A stretch of DNA of 64,000 nt from NCBI GenBank assembly GCA_002398365.1, contig DGYK01000063.1, positions 244,705 to 308,704 of the forward strand, read 5' to 3'. Positions 1 to 8,322 of this stretch are shown here, piece after piece. The notes under the pieces are model-generated. The model searched no databases and was not told where the DNA came from. It saw only the letters and a program-made list of their open reading frames with translations. Position numbers and translations under genes: made by a program. Each line of letters begins with the position of its first letter. The stretch's first letter is position 1. The DNA comes from Flammeovirgaceae bacterium UBA5008. Lineage in GTDB: Bacteria > Bacteroidota > Bacteroidia > Cytophagales > Cyclobacteriaceae.

Positions 1-373
1 ACAGCAGTCGTACTCCATTTTTTCTGTGCAAAAAGTGCATCAGGACGAAGACATTCTAAAAGCACAGTCTTTCATCGAGAAAAACGTGACCGATAAACTT
101 AGCGTAAGTCAAGTGTCGGAAGTAGTGCTGCTAAGTGAACGTACCTTTATTCGCAGATTTAAAGCAGCTACCGGCAACCTTCCTTCCGAATATATTCAAC
201 GGGTAAAAGTGGAACACGCCAAAAAATTGCTGGAAGGAGGCAATGAAAACATCAAAGAGATATCCTACAGCACCGGTTACGAAGACATCAACTATTTCCG
301 AGACGTATTTAAAAAATACACGGGACTCACGCCACAGCAGTACAAAAAAATGTATTCGTTTTCGTTAGATTAA
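1..373 (+). CDS. AraC-family transcriptional regulator, C-terminal part (5' end outside window)
   Basis: The reading frame is open from base 2, so the gene begins upstream of the window and only the DNA-binding end is visible. Two helix-turn-helix units of an AraC/XylS domain can be seen. The first lies around LSVSQVSEVVLLSERTFIRR. The second is the family signature with IKEISYSTGY, then FRDVFKKYTGLTP and QQYK. The leading residues (QQSYSIFS, then a KVHQDEDILKAQ stretch) resemble the linker of GlxA-type regulators, which carry an N-terminal DJ-1/PfpI-like domain; that domain is not in view, so the subfamily is inferred. A GTG at 26 is an internal valine, not a start. The gene converges on the TonB receptor at 437-2827, with a shared terminator between them. 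Confidence 0.85.
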   Translation, partial: QQSYSIFSVQKVHQDEDILKAQSFIEKNVTDKLSVSQVSEVVLLSERTFIRRFKAATGNLPSEYIQRVKVEHAKKLLEGGNENIKEISYSTGYEDINYFRDVFKKYTGLTPQQYKKMYSFSLD

Positions 374-383
374 GATCACACAT

Positions 384-419
384 AAAAAAAGCTCCGTCAC
401 TTGCGCAACGAAGCTTTTT
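384..419. terminator. Bidirectional intrinsic terminator
   Basis: AAAAAGCTCCGT at 386-397 pairs with ACGAAGCTTTTT at 408-419 with one mismatch. The A run on one side and T run on the other let it stop transcripts from both directions. It sits exactly between two convergent genes. Confidence 0.8.
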
Positions 420-436
420 CTTACTACAGCTTTAAA

Positions 437-2827
437 CTAGAATGTATAGCGCACGTATGGCACGGGGAAAAAACCTTGCTGGTATTGATTAGCAATAGAG
501 TTAGTGCGGGTGTTATACGTTTGCGAAAAAATGTTTTGGTTGCCCGTTACATTTTGCAAGTCGATAGCCATTTCGAGTGTACTCTTTTTGTATTCTTTGC
601 GATAGGCAATTCTGAAGTCAGTACGGAAATAGGGGCTTTGCTTTTCGCTGAAAGCGCGTGCACGATCATATACTGCCTGGCCTTGCGTGGCCGATGCCGT
701 TACATTGAGAGGAGTTAAGTAGCGACCGCCAATGGTAGTAACTTTTAAGTTGAAGCTGAGGAAATTCCGATTTTTACCTACGCGGAATTCTTTGCCCACT
801 AATCCATTCACTACATACTGCGTGTTGTAAGCCGTGTTGCGCTCAATACCATCACTGCCTTTGTATTTGGAATCAAACAAAGAGGTTGTAACTAAGAAAT
901 AGTACCCTTTGCTGAAGAATCGCTCTAACGTAAATTCAACTCCATAATTTCTTCCGCTACCTTTACTGATCAAGTTCACTTCATCGTCCGGGCCAAAACT
1001 GATTCCTGTGTTGACGGAAGAGAAAGCCGATGATTTTTGCTCAACGGGCAAGTTGCTCAACTCCTGATAGTATGCTTCAGCTTTGAAGCGTAGAGTTTCG
1101 TTGATGTTCCAATCGTATGTAAGCACATAATGCTGGCTGGCAATAAAATCTAAGCTCTTGTTTGGAAATGACGCACCGGCATTCGTGGTGAGTTGCGCAT
1201 ACGAAGTGGTGATAAGCGGAGCTTGGTGGTGCAAGCCATATCCAAAACTCAATGAGTTCTTCGCATTCATCTGATAGCTTACGCTGGCGCGAGGTTCTAC
1301 TACAGTTTGGTTATTCAAACTGTAGTGTTGCACATGAGCTCCGGCAATAAACGAAAACTGACTGTTGAAGCGATGTCTCCATTGTGAGTATGCCTGCGTC
1401 AGCCAATTATTATCTTTTGCATTCAGTCGCACGGTGTCTTTGTTTACATTGGCAAAGAGTTCGCGTCTGAACAAATCAAAATTCAGGTAATCCACATACA
1501 AGCCGGAAGTAAGTGAATTTTTTGAATTGAACTTGGTGCGTGTATAAACGACAAATGAAGTTTTACGAGTGGTGAACTCAGCTTCTACACGTCTGAATTT
1601 TCCAACTACATCTAAATTGGCATTGCGTGTGAGCGAGTCGTTGTAAAATGATTCGTTGGTAGAACTATAACCCAAAGTGGCTTTCAAAAAGCTTTTCTTC
1701 GATAAATTCTTTTCATAGCTCGCACCGGTAATGTTGGTGGTGTAGCGCGGGAATGCATCCAGGTTTTCATCGCCATACAAGTCGTTTGATTTTTTCTTGA
1801 GGTCTACTTTACTTCCCAATAAATCGATGGAGCTGTTTCCGGCAATGCCGAACACAGTGAATTTTCCATTGTTGCCGGATGGGAAGGTAAACTTGTAGTT
1901 CACATCCTGATAATTAGGCGTGTTGCCGCCCGTTCCAAATTCGATTCCTAACTTTTGAAAAACTCCTAGTGTCGAGTAGCGGTAGTTGATGATGAACGAA
2001 CTTCTTTTGTTTTTTGATAAAGGGCCTTCCGCACCTAATTCAAAACCATTGAATCCAATTTGTGCTACCTTTTCTAACTTTTGATTGTTACCATCTTTCA
2101 GTTTAATGTCAAATACACCGGCCACGGCATTTCCATATTGTGCCGGGAATGCACTCGTCATAAAATCAGATTTGTCGAGATTGTTGTTATTCAGCATGCT
2201 CACGGGACCTCCTGTGCTTACCAATGCACCAAAATGATTGGGGTTAGGAATATTGAGTCCTTCTAATTGCCACAGCATTCCGGTTGGTGAATTTCCGCGC
2301 ACGACAATATCGTTTCGCGAATCATTGCCCCCTACGACACCGGCAAAGTTCGAAGCCATGCGCGAAGGATCTCCCAATGCACCGGCATAGCGTTTAGTAT
2401 CATCGATGTTGAAAGAACGAGAGCTCACCACAGCCAGATCATTGTTCGTAGCTGTTTTGTCTTCTTTGGTATTTGCAGTTATCACCACTTCACTCAATTG
2501 ATTGGCACTTTCAGTAAGTGATAAATTCATCACTACTTCTTTTCCCGCAGTGACGATGATGTTGGGAATGAGTTGCTCTTCATAGCCAATGTAACTTACT
2601 TTAATGGTTTGACGGCCCAGTGGTACATTGGTGATGCGGTAGTCGCCATTCTCATCGCTGGAAGCACCCAGCAATGTTCCTCCATCAGACACAATAACAA
2701 CATTCACTCCAATCAAAGGAGTCTTGCTTACTTCGTCTGTTACTTTACCACGAATGGTTTGCGTGGTTTGTGCCCATAGCTGGGCACTAAATAATAGGAT
2801 TGCGGATAGTAAAATCGTTCGCTTCAT
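437..2827 (-). CDS. TonB-dependent outer-membrane receptor with CarboxypepD_reg-like domain
   Basis: About 796 residues from the ATG at 2827, which opens a clean signal peptide (MKRTILLSAILLFSAQLWAQ); an upstream alternative start would put 15 polar residues before it. Residues about 22-105 form the CarboxypepD_reg-like domain (IRGKVTDE, TNVPLGRQTIKVSYIGYEE). A TonB plug follows with VVRGNSP and MLWQLEGLNIPNP. The rest is a beta-barrel ending in a terminal Phe (VRYTF), as expected for outer-membrane insertion. It has no SusD partner, so it is not a classical SusCD pair; the substrate cannot be read from the sequence. The neighbour across 2828-2974 is a Crp/Fnr-type regulator on the same strand. 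Function in TonB-driven uptake is secure at family level. Confidence 0.9.
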   Translation of the reverse strand: MKRTILLSAILLFSAQLWAQTTQTIRGKVTDEVSKTPLIGVNVVIVSDGGTLLGASSDENGDYRITNVPLGRQTIKVSYIGYEEQLIPNIIVTAGKEVVMNLSLTESANQLSEVVITANTKEDKTATNNDLAVVSSRSFNIDDTKRYAGALGDPSRMASNFAGVVGGNDSRNDIVVRGNSPTGMLWQLEGLNIPNPNHFGALVSTGGPVSMLNNNNLDKSDFMTSAFPAQYGNAVAGVFDIKLKDGNNQKLEKVAQIGFNGFELGAEGPLSKNKRSSFIINYRYSTLGVFQKLGIEFGTGGNTPNYQDVNYKFTFPSGNNGKFTVFGIAGNSSIDLLGSKVDLKKKSNDLYGDENLDAFPRYTTNITGASYEKNLSKKSFLKATLGYSSTNESFYNDSLTRNANLDVVGKFRRVEAEFTTRKTSFVVYTRTKFNSKNSLTSGLYVDYLNFDLFRRELFANVNKDTVRLNAKDNNWLTQAYSQWRHRFNSQFSFIAGAHVQHYSLNNQTVVEPRASVSYQMNAKNSLSFGYGLHHQAPLITTSYAQLTTNAGASFPNKSLDFIASQHYVLTYDWNINETLRFKAEAYYQELSNLPVEQKSSAFSSVNTGISFGPDDEVNLISKGSGRNYGVEFTLERFFSKGYYFLVTTSLFDSKYKGSDGIERNTAYNTQYVVNGLVGKEFRVGKNRNFLSFNLKVTTIGGRYLTPLNVTASATQGQAVYDRARAFSEKQSPYFRTDFRIAYRKEYKKSTLEMAIDLQNVTGNQNIFSQTYNTRTNSIANQYQQGFFPVPYVRYTF

Positions 2828-2974
2828 TTTCTTTTCAATTTTTTGTGTGTGCAAATATGTGTGTGCAGTCATACGAATCGGATTGATTCGGGTTAAGAAG
2901 AAGCGGCTGATTTCCGTTTTCTTAACTTAGATCAATAAAAATCAGAACAAACTGAGGTGCAGGTGGTGAAATAA

Positions 2975-3613
2975 TCACTTTTTGGATTCACTCAAACGCT
3001 TACGGATGCGGCTGAGCGATTCGGGTTGGATGCCCAGATACGAAGCAATGTAGTGCTGTGGAATTTTTTCAAATACCTTAGGCCGCGATTTCATCAGGTT
3101 GAGGTATTGTTCCTCGGGACTTAAAAACAACATCGCCCGGTTGCGTTCCGCAATGCGAACCAAAATAAATTCGGCAATTAGTCTTCCAAACTTTTCCCAC
3201 ACCGGCATCTGTTGATAAGTGCGCTGCATCTTTTCGTACGATACCAATAACACTTCCGAATCGACCAGCGCCTGATGGTATTCCAGAGAAGGTTGGCGAG
3301 TAAGAAAACTGGGATAGTCGGTATAGAAGTTTCCTTCAAACGAAAAGTTGTACGTCACCTCCTCCTGATTGATGATGCAAAAAGTTCTGAAGTGCCCTTT
3401 ATTGATAAATGCTACATAATCGCATACCTGTCCGGCTTCCATCAAGCAAGTTCCTTTTGGCACTCGCTTCATTTCCATCGTTTGCAAAAAGGCATTCAGT
3501 TGTTCATCGTTGAATGAAACAAACCGACTGATGTATTCCTTTAATTTTGCTAAATCTTCTGGACTGGGGATCACCACACCAATAAATAATAATGATACGC
3601 CTTTCGTTAACAA
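2975..3613 (-). CDS. Crp/Fnr-family transcriptional regulator
   Basis: A cyclic-nucleotide-binding-type beta-roll spans about residues 30-150, with GTCLMEAGQVCDYVAFINKG and the following FRTF strand. A C-terminal winged helix carries IPQHYIASYLGIQPESLSR. This is the one-component regulator type common in Cytophagales; its ligand is unknown and the canonical cAMP-contact residues are not evident. No ATG lies in frame before the conserved region. A TTG at 3613 is preceded by a good Shine-Dalgarno (GGAGG at a 3-base gap), which is unusual in this phylum; GTG codons 12-13 codons further in are alternatives. It sits upstream of the TonB receptor on the same strand and may control it, but no site was identified. 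Confidence 0.85.
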   Translation of the reverse strand: MLTKGVSLLFIGVVIPSPEDLAKLKEYISRFVSFNDEQLNAFLQTMEMKRVPKGTCLMEAGQVCDYVAFINKGHFRTFCIINQEEVTYNFSFEGNFYTDYPSFLTRQPSLEYHQALVDSEVLLVSYEKMQRTYQQMPVWEKFGRLIAEFILVRIAERNRAMLFLSPEEQYLNLMKSRPKVFEKIPQHYIASYLGIQPESLSRIRKRLSESKK

Positions 3614-3680
3614 GTTCCTCCCCTGAAAGTTTGTCAGGAGAGGATTACAAGCTTACGAATTTTAGGCGAAACAGGCATTA

Positions 3681-4064
3681 TTACTTGGCAGCTACTTGAT
3701 CTGAACCTACTGTTACTTTTAAGATGGAGCCTTTGCGTTTGGCGCTGAGGGTGGCGCTTAACACAATATTATAGGTGCCGGGTGTAGCGTCTGAAGCTAC
3801 CGTTATCAAGGCATTGCTATTTTCAAAATTGCCTTCTTTGGGTTCATACGTGAGGGTAATTCCTTGTGGCAGGGCGCTTTGCAAACCAAGCGTGGCTTTC
3901 TCTTTCGCAAAATACTTTGAGCGCACGATCGAAACAGTTACCTGTTTGCTTTCTCCGGGTTTGATGGATACGCTACTTTCTGACAAGTCAATGGCAAAGT
4001 CTTTGGTTTGAGCAAATGTTACAACAGATGCTAGAAGAAAAAGGGAAGTAATGATTGTTTTCAT
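3681..4064 (-). CDS. Small exported Ig-like (NEW3-like) protein
   Basis: About 127 residues from the ATG at 4064 (MKTIITSLFLLASVVTFAQ, a clear signal peptide with cleavage after AQ); the nine extra codons upstream would put charged residues ahead of the signal. The mature part reads as a single beta-sandwich: SVSIKPGESKQVTVSIVRS, LPQGITLTYEPKEG, then ATPGTYNIVLSATL. This pattern, a proline-glycine turn followed by PGTY, is typical of NEW3/COG1470-like Ig domains. It is likely periplasmic or surface exposed, perhaps a binding module. No neighbour on either side gives a clear functional link, so the role is unknown. Confidence 0.7.
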   Translation of the reverse strand: MKTIITSLFLLASVVTFAQTKDFAIDLSESSVSIKPGESKQVTVSIVRSKYFAKEKATLGLQSALPQGITLTYEPKEGNFENSNALITVASDATPGTYNIVLSATLSAKRKGSILKVTVGSDQVAAK

Positions 4065-4210
4065 AAAAGGTCGTTTAATTTTTTTCATCACAACGGGTTA
4101 TGAAGTGCAAAAGGTCAATGCATTACATCCTTTGGGGCCATGTGCGTTGGGATTGATGTAAACGAATCAATGTTGGGGCAAGTGGAAAGGATGCTGGGGC
4201 GAATGGATGA

Positions 4211-5173
4211 TTAACTCACCTCCATCATATTGCGAAGCTGACTAATTTTTTCCATCACTTCTTTTCCTTTGGGTCGCGAAACCGGTATGGAAAAATCCGA
4301 TCCATTCATTTTCAGTTTGTAGCCATTGGTATTTCCGGTAATGGCGCTGATGGCATTTACATTTACAATATAAGAGCGATGGCACCGCAATGTGAAGGAA
4401 TTGTTAAGCTGCGTCTCCAGGTTTTTGAGATTTACTCGAAGCAATTTTTTCTGAATGGCTGAATCTTCTTTCCAATGAACGGTGGAATAATTATCATCAG
4501 CCTCAATAAAAAGTAAATCGGGCAAATTGAAGGTGAGGCTTTCACTAGTATCTGAATACAGGGTGACTACCGTAGCTGTTTTCACAGATTCTTTCGACTC
4601 CTTTTTTAAAGTTTGAATTTTTTGAAGCTCCTGATTAGTTTTAATGGCTTCCTGCAAATTCTGCTGAAGCATTTGTGCTTTTAAAAACAAGGTGCAAAGC
4701 GCGATGGGGATCACTCCCTTGATAGCCACCTGTACGACCGTGTGAGCCGCCACATCGGCCCAGCCCATGTTAAAGGGACAGAAAAAAAGTTTTTCCATGA
4801 TGGTCGCTAACAACCAGATCAGCGCCAGGTGCAAAATATTTAAGTAAATGTATTTTTTGATTGTCCAAGTGGTGGGATCCATTTGGGCCGGAAAAATGCG
4901 AGGCAATACCAACACATTAAATATCAAAACGACCAGAGTAATGAGGCCATGGAGCCATTCCAATTGGTTGGCGAATTCCAGTTCGGATTCAGTTTTGAAT
5001 AGATAGAGAAATCCGGTTACAAAACCGCTGATAAACAAGGCCAACAGAAAGTTTTTGCGCTCGTCATTCAGGTAAAAGGGAAAAGGGGCGTTGAGCCAGT
5101 CGGATAGCCGTTTCGATAACGTGCGTTCTTCCATATTCACGGCCGGGGAATTGATTGCCTGATATTGATCCAT
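4211..5173 (-). CDS. Membrane-anchored LytTR DNA-binding regulator
   Basis: About 320 residues. Four hydrophobic segments come first: around FLLALFISGFVTGFLYLF, GLITLVVLIFNVLVL, ILHLALIWLLATIM and AIKGVIPIALCTLFL. A short coiled linker (QNLQEAIKTNQELQKIQ) follows, then a C-terminal LytTR domain with LLFIEADDNYSTVHW, LRVNLKNLETQL and FTLRCHRSYIVNV. There is no receiver domain, so the membrane part may sense a signal directly. The ATG at 5173 is at or just after the predicted transcription start of the promoter at 5180-5210, so the ATG at 5134 (MEERTLSKRL, about 307 residues) is a serious alternative. A TTG at 5194 lies inside the promoter and is rejected. Confidence 0.87.
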   Translation of the reverse strand: MDQYQAINSPAVNMEERTLSKRLSDWLNAPFPFYLNDERKNFLLALFISGFVTGFLYLFKTESELEFANQLEWLHGLITLVVLIFNVLVLPRIFPAQMDPTTWTIKKYIYLNILHLALIWLLATIMEKLFFCPFNMGWADVAAHTVVQVAIKGVIPIALCTLFLKAQMLQQNLQEAIKTNQELQKIQTLKKESKESVKTATVVTLYSDTSESLTFNLPDLLFIEADDNYSTVHWKEDSAIQKKLLRVNLKNLETQLNNSFTLRCHRSYIVNVNAISAITGNTNGYKLKMNGSDFSIPVSRPKGKEVMEKISQLRNMMEVS

Positions 5174-5179
5174 ACACCA

Positions 5180-5210
5180 CAAACTTAAAAACAAGGCTCA
5201 AAGTTGCCAA
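5180..5210 (-). promoter_or_regulatory. Bacteroidota-type promoter of the LytTR regulator
   Basis: Read on the minus strand: TTG at 5210-5208, a 20-bp spacer, then TAAGTTTG at 5187-5180. This matches the phylum consensus TTG-N19-21-TAnnTTTG. Transcription would begin close to 5173-5175, giving almost no leader for the ATG at 5173. Confidence 0.6.
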
Positions 5211-5467
5211 TGGCTGCCATTTGCGGGGCGAAAGGCTACGATTTTGGGGTGAAGTGCACTACATTTATCTCTTCTGATTTAATACCCTCTACCACAATCC
5301 ACTAGAATTACTGTCAAGCTATCATTAAACGAAGGTGCGTGATTCCTTGAAGCCAATTTACATAGCAGACTTAACATTTATTGTATTGTTAACAATGAAC
5401 TAATTGATCCATTCAGCCAACGTAGAATATTGGATGGTATTGGATTTCAAGCAAAGCAAATTGCTAA

Positions 5468-5497
5468 TTGATTTTTAGAATTGATTTTCTATATTTG
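5468..5497 (+). promoter_or_regulatory. Bacteroidota-type promoter of the MarR regulator
   Basis: TTG at 5468-5470, a 19-bp spacer and TATATTTG at 5490-5497 fit the TTG-N19-21-TAnnTTTG consensus. The downstream end runs directly into the repeated 17-bp element. The rest of the 345-bp gap (5174-5518) between the divergent LytTR and MarR genes holds the LytTR promoter and no other gene that I can see. Confidence 0.7.
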
Positions 5498-5513
5498 TTG
5501 CGTATTCAACCAT
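5497..5513. promoter_or_regulatory. Putative MarR operator, copy 1
   Basis: GTTGCGTATTCAACCAT, containing a partly symmetric TTG-N6-CAA core. It starts at the last base of the -7 element and ends five bases before the marR ATG, so a bound repressor would cover the transcription start. A copy differing at one base lies before the next gene. Confidence 0.6.
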
Positions 5514-5518
5514 ATTAA

Positions 5519-5953
5519 ATGAGTAAGTTTCAGTTTCAGCAATCATACGGTAGGATACTAGGTGTTGCGTATACGGCATTATACAAACGGCTTGCCAAGC
5601 ATATGAAAGAGAATAATTTGCCTATTACCCCAGATCAGTTTCGGGTGCTCACGCACTTATGGCAGTCAGACGGATTATCCCAACAGGAGTTAGCCATCGG
5701 TTCACATCGTGATAAGGCAAATGTGACTCGGATTGTTGACATACTGGAAAGAGAAGGTATAGTAGAGCGGAGAGATCATGAAAATGATCGAAGAATTTAC
5801 AGAATCTTTCTTACCGCAAAAGGTAAAAAGCTGGAGACAGTCGCAGCGGAATGTGGCCAGGCAGCACTTCGCGATGCTCAAGCTGGAATTTCAAAAGCGG
5901 ATATGGATACCTGTATGGCCGTGTTGAAAAAAACTATCGAAAATTTAAAGTAA
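5519..5953 (+). CDS. MarR-family transcriptional regulator
   Basis: 144 residues, the normal length for MarR. The winged helix-turn-helix spans about residues 50-110: GLSQQELAIGSHRDKANVTR is the recognition helix region, and VERRDHENDRRIYRIFLTAK is the wing with the usual DxRxxxxxLT-type ending. Terminal helices provide the dimer interface. MarR proteins repress their own promoter and neighbouring genes and release DNA on binding small aromatic or phenolic ligands. The downstream exported metallo-hydrolase (6016) and DUF481 protein (7039) run in the same direction, 62 bp and then 6 bp apart. Near-identical elements in front of marR and the hydrolase suggest autoregulation and control of that pair. 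Confidence 0.93.
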   Translation: MSKFQFQQSYGRILGVAYTALYKRLAKHMKENNLPITPDQFRVLTHLWQSDGLSQQELAIGSHRDKANVTRIVDILEREGIVERRDHENDRRIYRIFLTAKGKKLETVAAECGQAALRDAQAGISKADMDTCMAVLKKTIENLK

Positions 5954-5970
5954 AAAAATTTAAGCATTCT

Positions 5971-5987
5971 GTTGCGTATTTAACCAT
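5971..5987. promoter_or_regulatory. Putative MarR operator, copy 2
   Basis: GTTGCGTATTTAACCAT matches copy 1 at 16 of 17 positions. It lies in the 62-bp gap between marR and the metallo-hydrolase gene, 28 bases before the hydrolase ATG. No clear TAnnTTTG element was found beside it. Confidence 0.55.
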
Positions 5988-6015
5988 TGAATAATAAACT
6001 ATAAATCCATAAATT

Positions 6016-7032
6016 ATGAAAACCAAACTAGTACTTCTCTGGTGGCTGAGTGCCACAATTGCATTTTCACAAATAAACACGCGAAAGGATACCGTGGTAG
6101 CGGCATCGGTCCCCTACGCGGTGTATGGTCCGCAGTTTGATTGGAACAAAGGCTATTATGTGGCAGAAGTTAAAAAAGGCAGTGGCATTTATTGGATTAC
6201 CGAAGGCAGTCATCAAGTCATGTTTCTTACAACAGGCAAAGGGGTAATTGTCATAGACGCACCTCCCATATTTGGCGACAAAATTTCAAAAGCCATTGCG
6301 GAAGTAACGAAAGAGCCGGTTACTCATTTAATTTACACCCACCATCATGCTGACCACATTGCAGGAGCTTACCAATTCCCGAAAGGAATTCAAGTGATTT
6401 CAAGTGATGGTATTAAGAATCGATTAAAGGAATTGCAATCCGCTAAGCGTGATGCTCCCTTTGGCACATTCGTAGGTGGCAAACCTGTGGAGCTGCCAAC
6501 CAAAACATTCAATGATAGCTTAATGCTAACAGTCGGGAATAAGGCATTGAAGCTTTATACTATCAACTCACACACACATCATGACGTGGTGGTTTATCTC
6601 CCCAAGGAAAAAATAATCAATGCAGTGGATTTCATTTGGCCGGGTTGGATTCCTTTTGATGGATTGGGTGAAACTGAAGATGTCTATAGCTACATCAATT
6701 CAATGAACTGGCTTTTAAAATTTGATTGGGACATAATGGTAAGTGGTCATGTTGGCAGATTAGCTAAAAAGGAGGATGTGAGAACTACTATAGAATATAT
6801 TACGGATGTGAAATTCGCTGTAATGAAGGCGATTCAATCTACAGAGTATATGGCGGCAGTCAAAAAAACAGGTTTCGCGAACGCTTTTTTAACGGTTGAA
6901 ACCTACTTCGATTTAATAGCATCTACCGCATCAAAAGAAGTAGAAGCGAAGTGGCTCGGTAAATTAGGTGGCGTTGATGTTTGGACCTATAGCAACTGCC
7001 GCAGAATGATGATGTGGTTGCGATTAAACTAA
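6016..7032 (+). CDS. Exported metallo-beta-lactamase-fold hydrolase
   Basis: 338 residues with an N-terminal signal peptide (LLWWLSATIAFSQ). The metal motif HxHxDH is intact: His109, His111, Asp113 and His114 in THHHADHIAG. Further likely ligands are His186/188/189 in NSHTHHDVVV and His245 in VSGHVGRL. The fold is certain. The substrate is not: exported members of this group include B3-like lactamases, lactonases and sulfatase- or glyoxalase-type enzymes, and I would not call it a resistance enzyme. The stop codon is six bases from the next ATG, so it is co-transcribed with the DUF481 protein. The MarR gene upstream and the shared 17-bp element suggest induction by a small molecule. Confidence 0.88.
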   Translation: MKTKLVLLWWLSATIAFSQINTRKDTVVAASVPYAVYGPQFDWNKGYYVAEVKKGSGIYWITEGSHQVMFLTTGKGVIVIDAPPIFGDKISKAIAEVTKEPVTHLIYTHHHADHIAGAYQFPKGIQVISSDGIKNRLKELQSAKRDAPFGTFVGGKPVELPTKTFNDSLMLTVGNKALKLYTINSHTHHDVVVYLPKEKIINAVDFIWPGWIPFDGLGETEDVYSYINSMNWLLKFDWDIMVSGHVGRLAKKEDVRTTIEYITDVKFAVMKAIQSTEYMAAVKKTGFANAFLTVETYFDLIASTASKEVEAKWLGKLGGVDVWTYSNCRRMMMWLRLN

Positions 7033-7038
7033 TGAAGT

Positions 7039-7833
7039 ATGCGGCTTAGTTTAGTTGTTTATTTTGTTTCAATATGCCTTGGCGTATTTGCTCAAGACAA
7101 AACCAATGACACAATCCGGTATGATGTGCATGTTGCGAGTACGTTTATTCTAAGTGGTGGTAATTTAGAACGATTAGTTACTCAAAATCGACTATGGGGC
7201 TCTCTTGGCAATAAAAAATGGGAGGTTGTTACAGAAAATAGTTATCGCTACGGTCAAAATTTTACGCGGGTAGTGGAGAACGATTTGCTCACAAGAAACT
7301 ACATTCGTTTTTTTCCAGATCATAAACTATATGGTTTTATCATAGCAACCTATGAGGATAATTTTCGCAGAAGTATTGAAAGCAGGTGGCAGTTGGGTGG
7401 AGGCGGTGCGTATAACCTTTATCGAAAAAAACGCGATTTCCTACGTACAAGCGTGGCAGTAGTTTATGATGAGTCCAAGTACAAAACGGATATTTTCAAT
7501 ATTGCAGATTATAATGGAAACGAAACTATTGCAGATGCGCGTACCATATTTCGTTTTGGCGGTGTACATACAGTTTTAGAAAATCATCTGGTCATCAAAC
7601 ATGATACTTGGTATATGCCTAGTTTTCAAAACGCTAAAAATTATCGATGGCATTCAATGATTGGGTTTCAAGTACCGGTCTATAAAGGATTCTCCATGAA
7701 AACCGATTTTGACTACACGTATGAAAACGTAACAGTGAGTGATAAAAATCCCTTTGGCTATACCTCCAGTTTAAGCGATTGGATTATTTCCTTTGGAATA
7801 AGCTACGACCTATCAAATGAACCAAAAAAGTAG
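7039..7833 (+). CDS. DUF481-like outer-membrane beta-barrel protein
   Basis: 264 residues with a signal peptide (LVVYFVSICLGVFAQ). The mature protein is made of alternating amphipathic strands: FILSGGNLERLVTQNRLWG, YRYGQNFTRVVENDLLTRN, FRRSIESRWQLGGGGAYNL, DWIISFGISYDL. This matches the YdiY/DUF481 pattern of small salt-induced or uncharacterised outer-membrane barrels, where the first strands often begin with a GN-x-x-x-L turn. It is the last gene of the marR-hydrolase run and is followed by a terminator-like hairpin. Coupling to a secreted hydrolase suggests an envelope or uptake role, but this is only context. The ATG at 7039 was chosen because the ATG at 7032 runs into a stop after four codons. 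Confidence 0.7.
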   Translation: MRLSLVVYFVSICLGVFAQDKTNDTIRYDVHVASTFILSGGNLERLVTQNRLWGSLGNKKWEVVTENSYRYGQNFTRVVENDLLTRNYIRFFPDHKLYGFIIATYEDNFRRSIESRWQLGGGGAYNLYRKKRDFLRTSVAVVYDESKYKTDIFNIADYNGNETIADARTIFRFGGVHTVLENHLVIKHDTWYMPSFQNAKNYRWHSMIGFQVPVYKGFSMKTDFDYTYENVTVSDKNPFGYTSSLSDWIISFGISYDLSNEPKK

Positions 7834-7841
7834 TATGGAAA

Positions 7842-7885
7842 GTGTCGGGGAGTTTCATATGCCTCGGCACCTTCTTATTAATTTT
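7842..7885 (+). terminator. Intrinsic terminator after the DUF481 gene
   Basis: GTGTCGGGG (7842-7850) pairs with CCTCGGCAC (7862-7870), nine pairs including two G-T wobbles, followed by a T-rich tail. It closes the marR-hydrolase-DUF481 run. Confidence 0.65.
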
Positions 7886-7944
7886 TTAATTCTGAATTAA
7901 AGTCATGAATGAAGGTATTTTTTAAATAAGCAAATTTAGATTCT

Positions 7945-8322
7945 ATGCTGACCGAAAAAAGAATATTAGTTATTGGTAGACATGCGAACTTAATGTCATG
8001 CATACTTGAAATGCTGCGGCTAGATGGCTATGATGCTGTTGGCAAACAAGAAAATGAAGAAGCAATTGCGGCTTTTGAATATGAAAAATTTGACGTAGTG
8101 GTTATTGGTGGTGGAGTTGATTCCGAGAGCAGAAAATTATTCAAAGAAACATTTATCTGTATAAATCCCTCGATTAGAATAATTGATGCGCATCCCAAGT
8201 ATTACATCATCTATGCGCAGCACCTATTAACGATTTCGATGTATACAGATTATGAATGGCCGGTAGTTGAAAACATATTTCAGCCCAAGTTGCATACCGA
8301 GCACTGCGGTAATCTGGGATAA
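7945..8322 (+). CDS. Receiver-like protein lacking the phosphoacceptor aspartate
   Basis: 125 residues. The start MLTEKRILVIGRHANLMSCI and the following LRLDGYDAVGKQENEEAIAAF look like the first strand and helix of a response-regulator receiver. The next strand reads FDVVVIGGGVDSESRKLFKE, so the place of the usual phosphorylated Asp holds Gly. The acidic pair after strand 1 is also absent (GRHAN). If this is a receiver fold it should be phosphorylation-independent, perhaps a protein-interaction module. There is no output domain and no adjacent kinase. Family assignment is an inference from pattern, and the small size could also fit an unrelated Rossmann-like protein. Confidence 0.55.
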   Translation: MLTEKRILVIGRHANLMSCILEMLRLDGYDAVGKQENEEAIAAFEYEKFDVVVIGGGVDSESRKLFKETFICINPSIRIIDAHPKYYIIYAQHLLTISMYTDYEWPVVENIFQPKLHTEHCGNLG

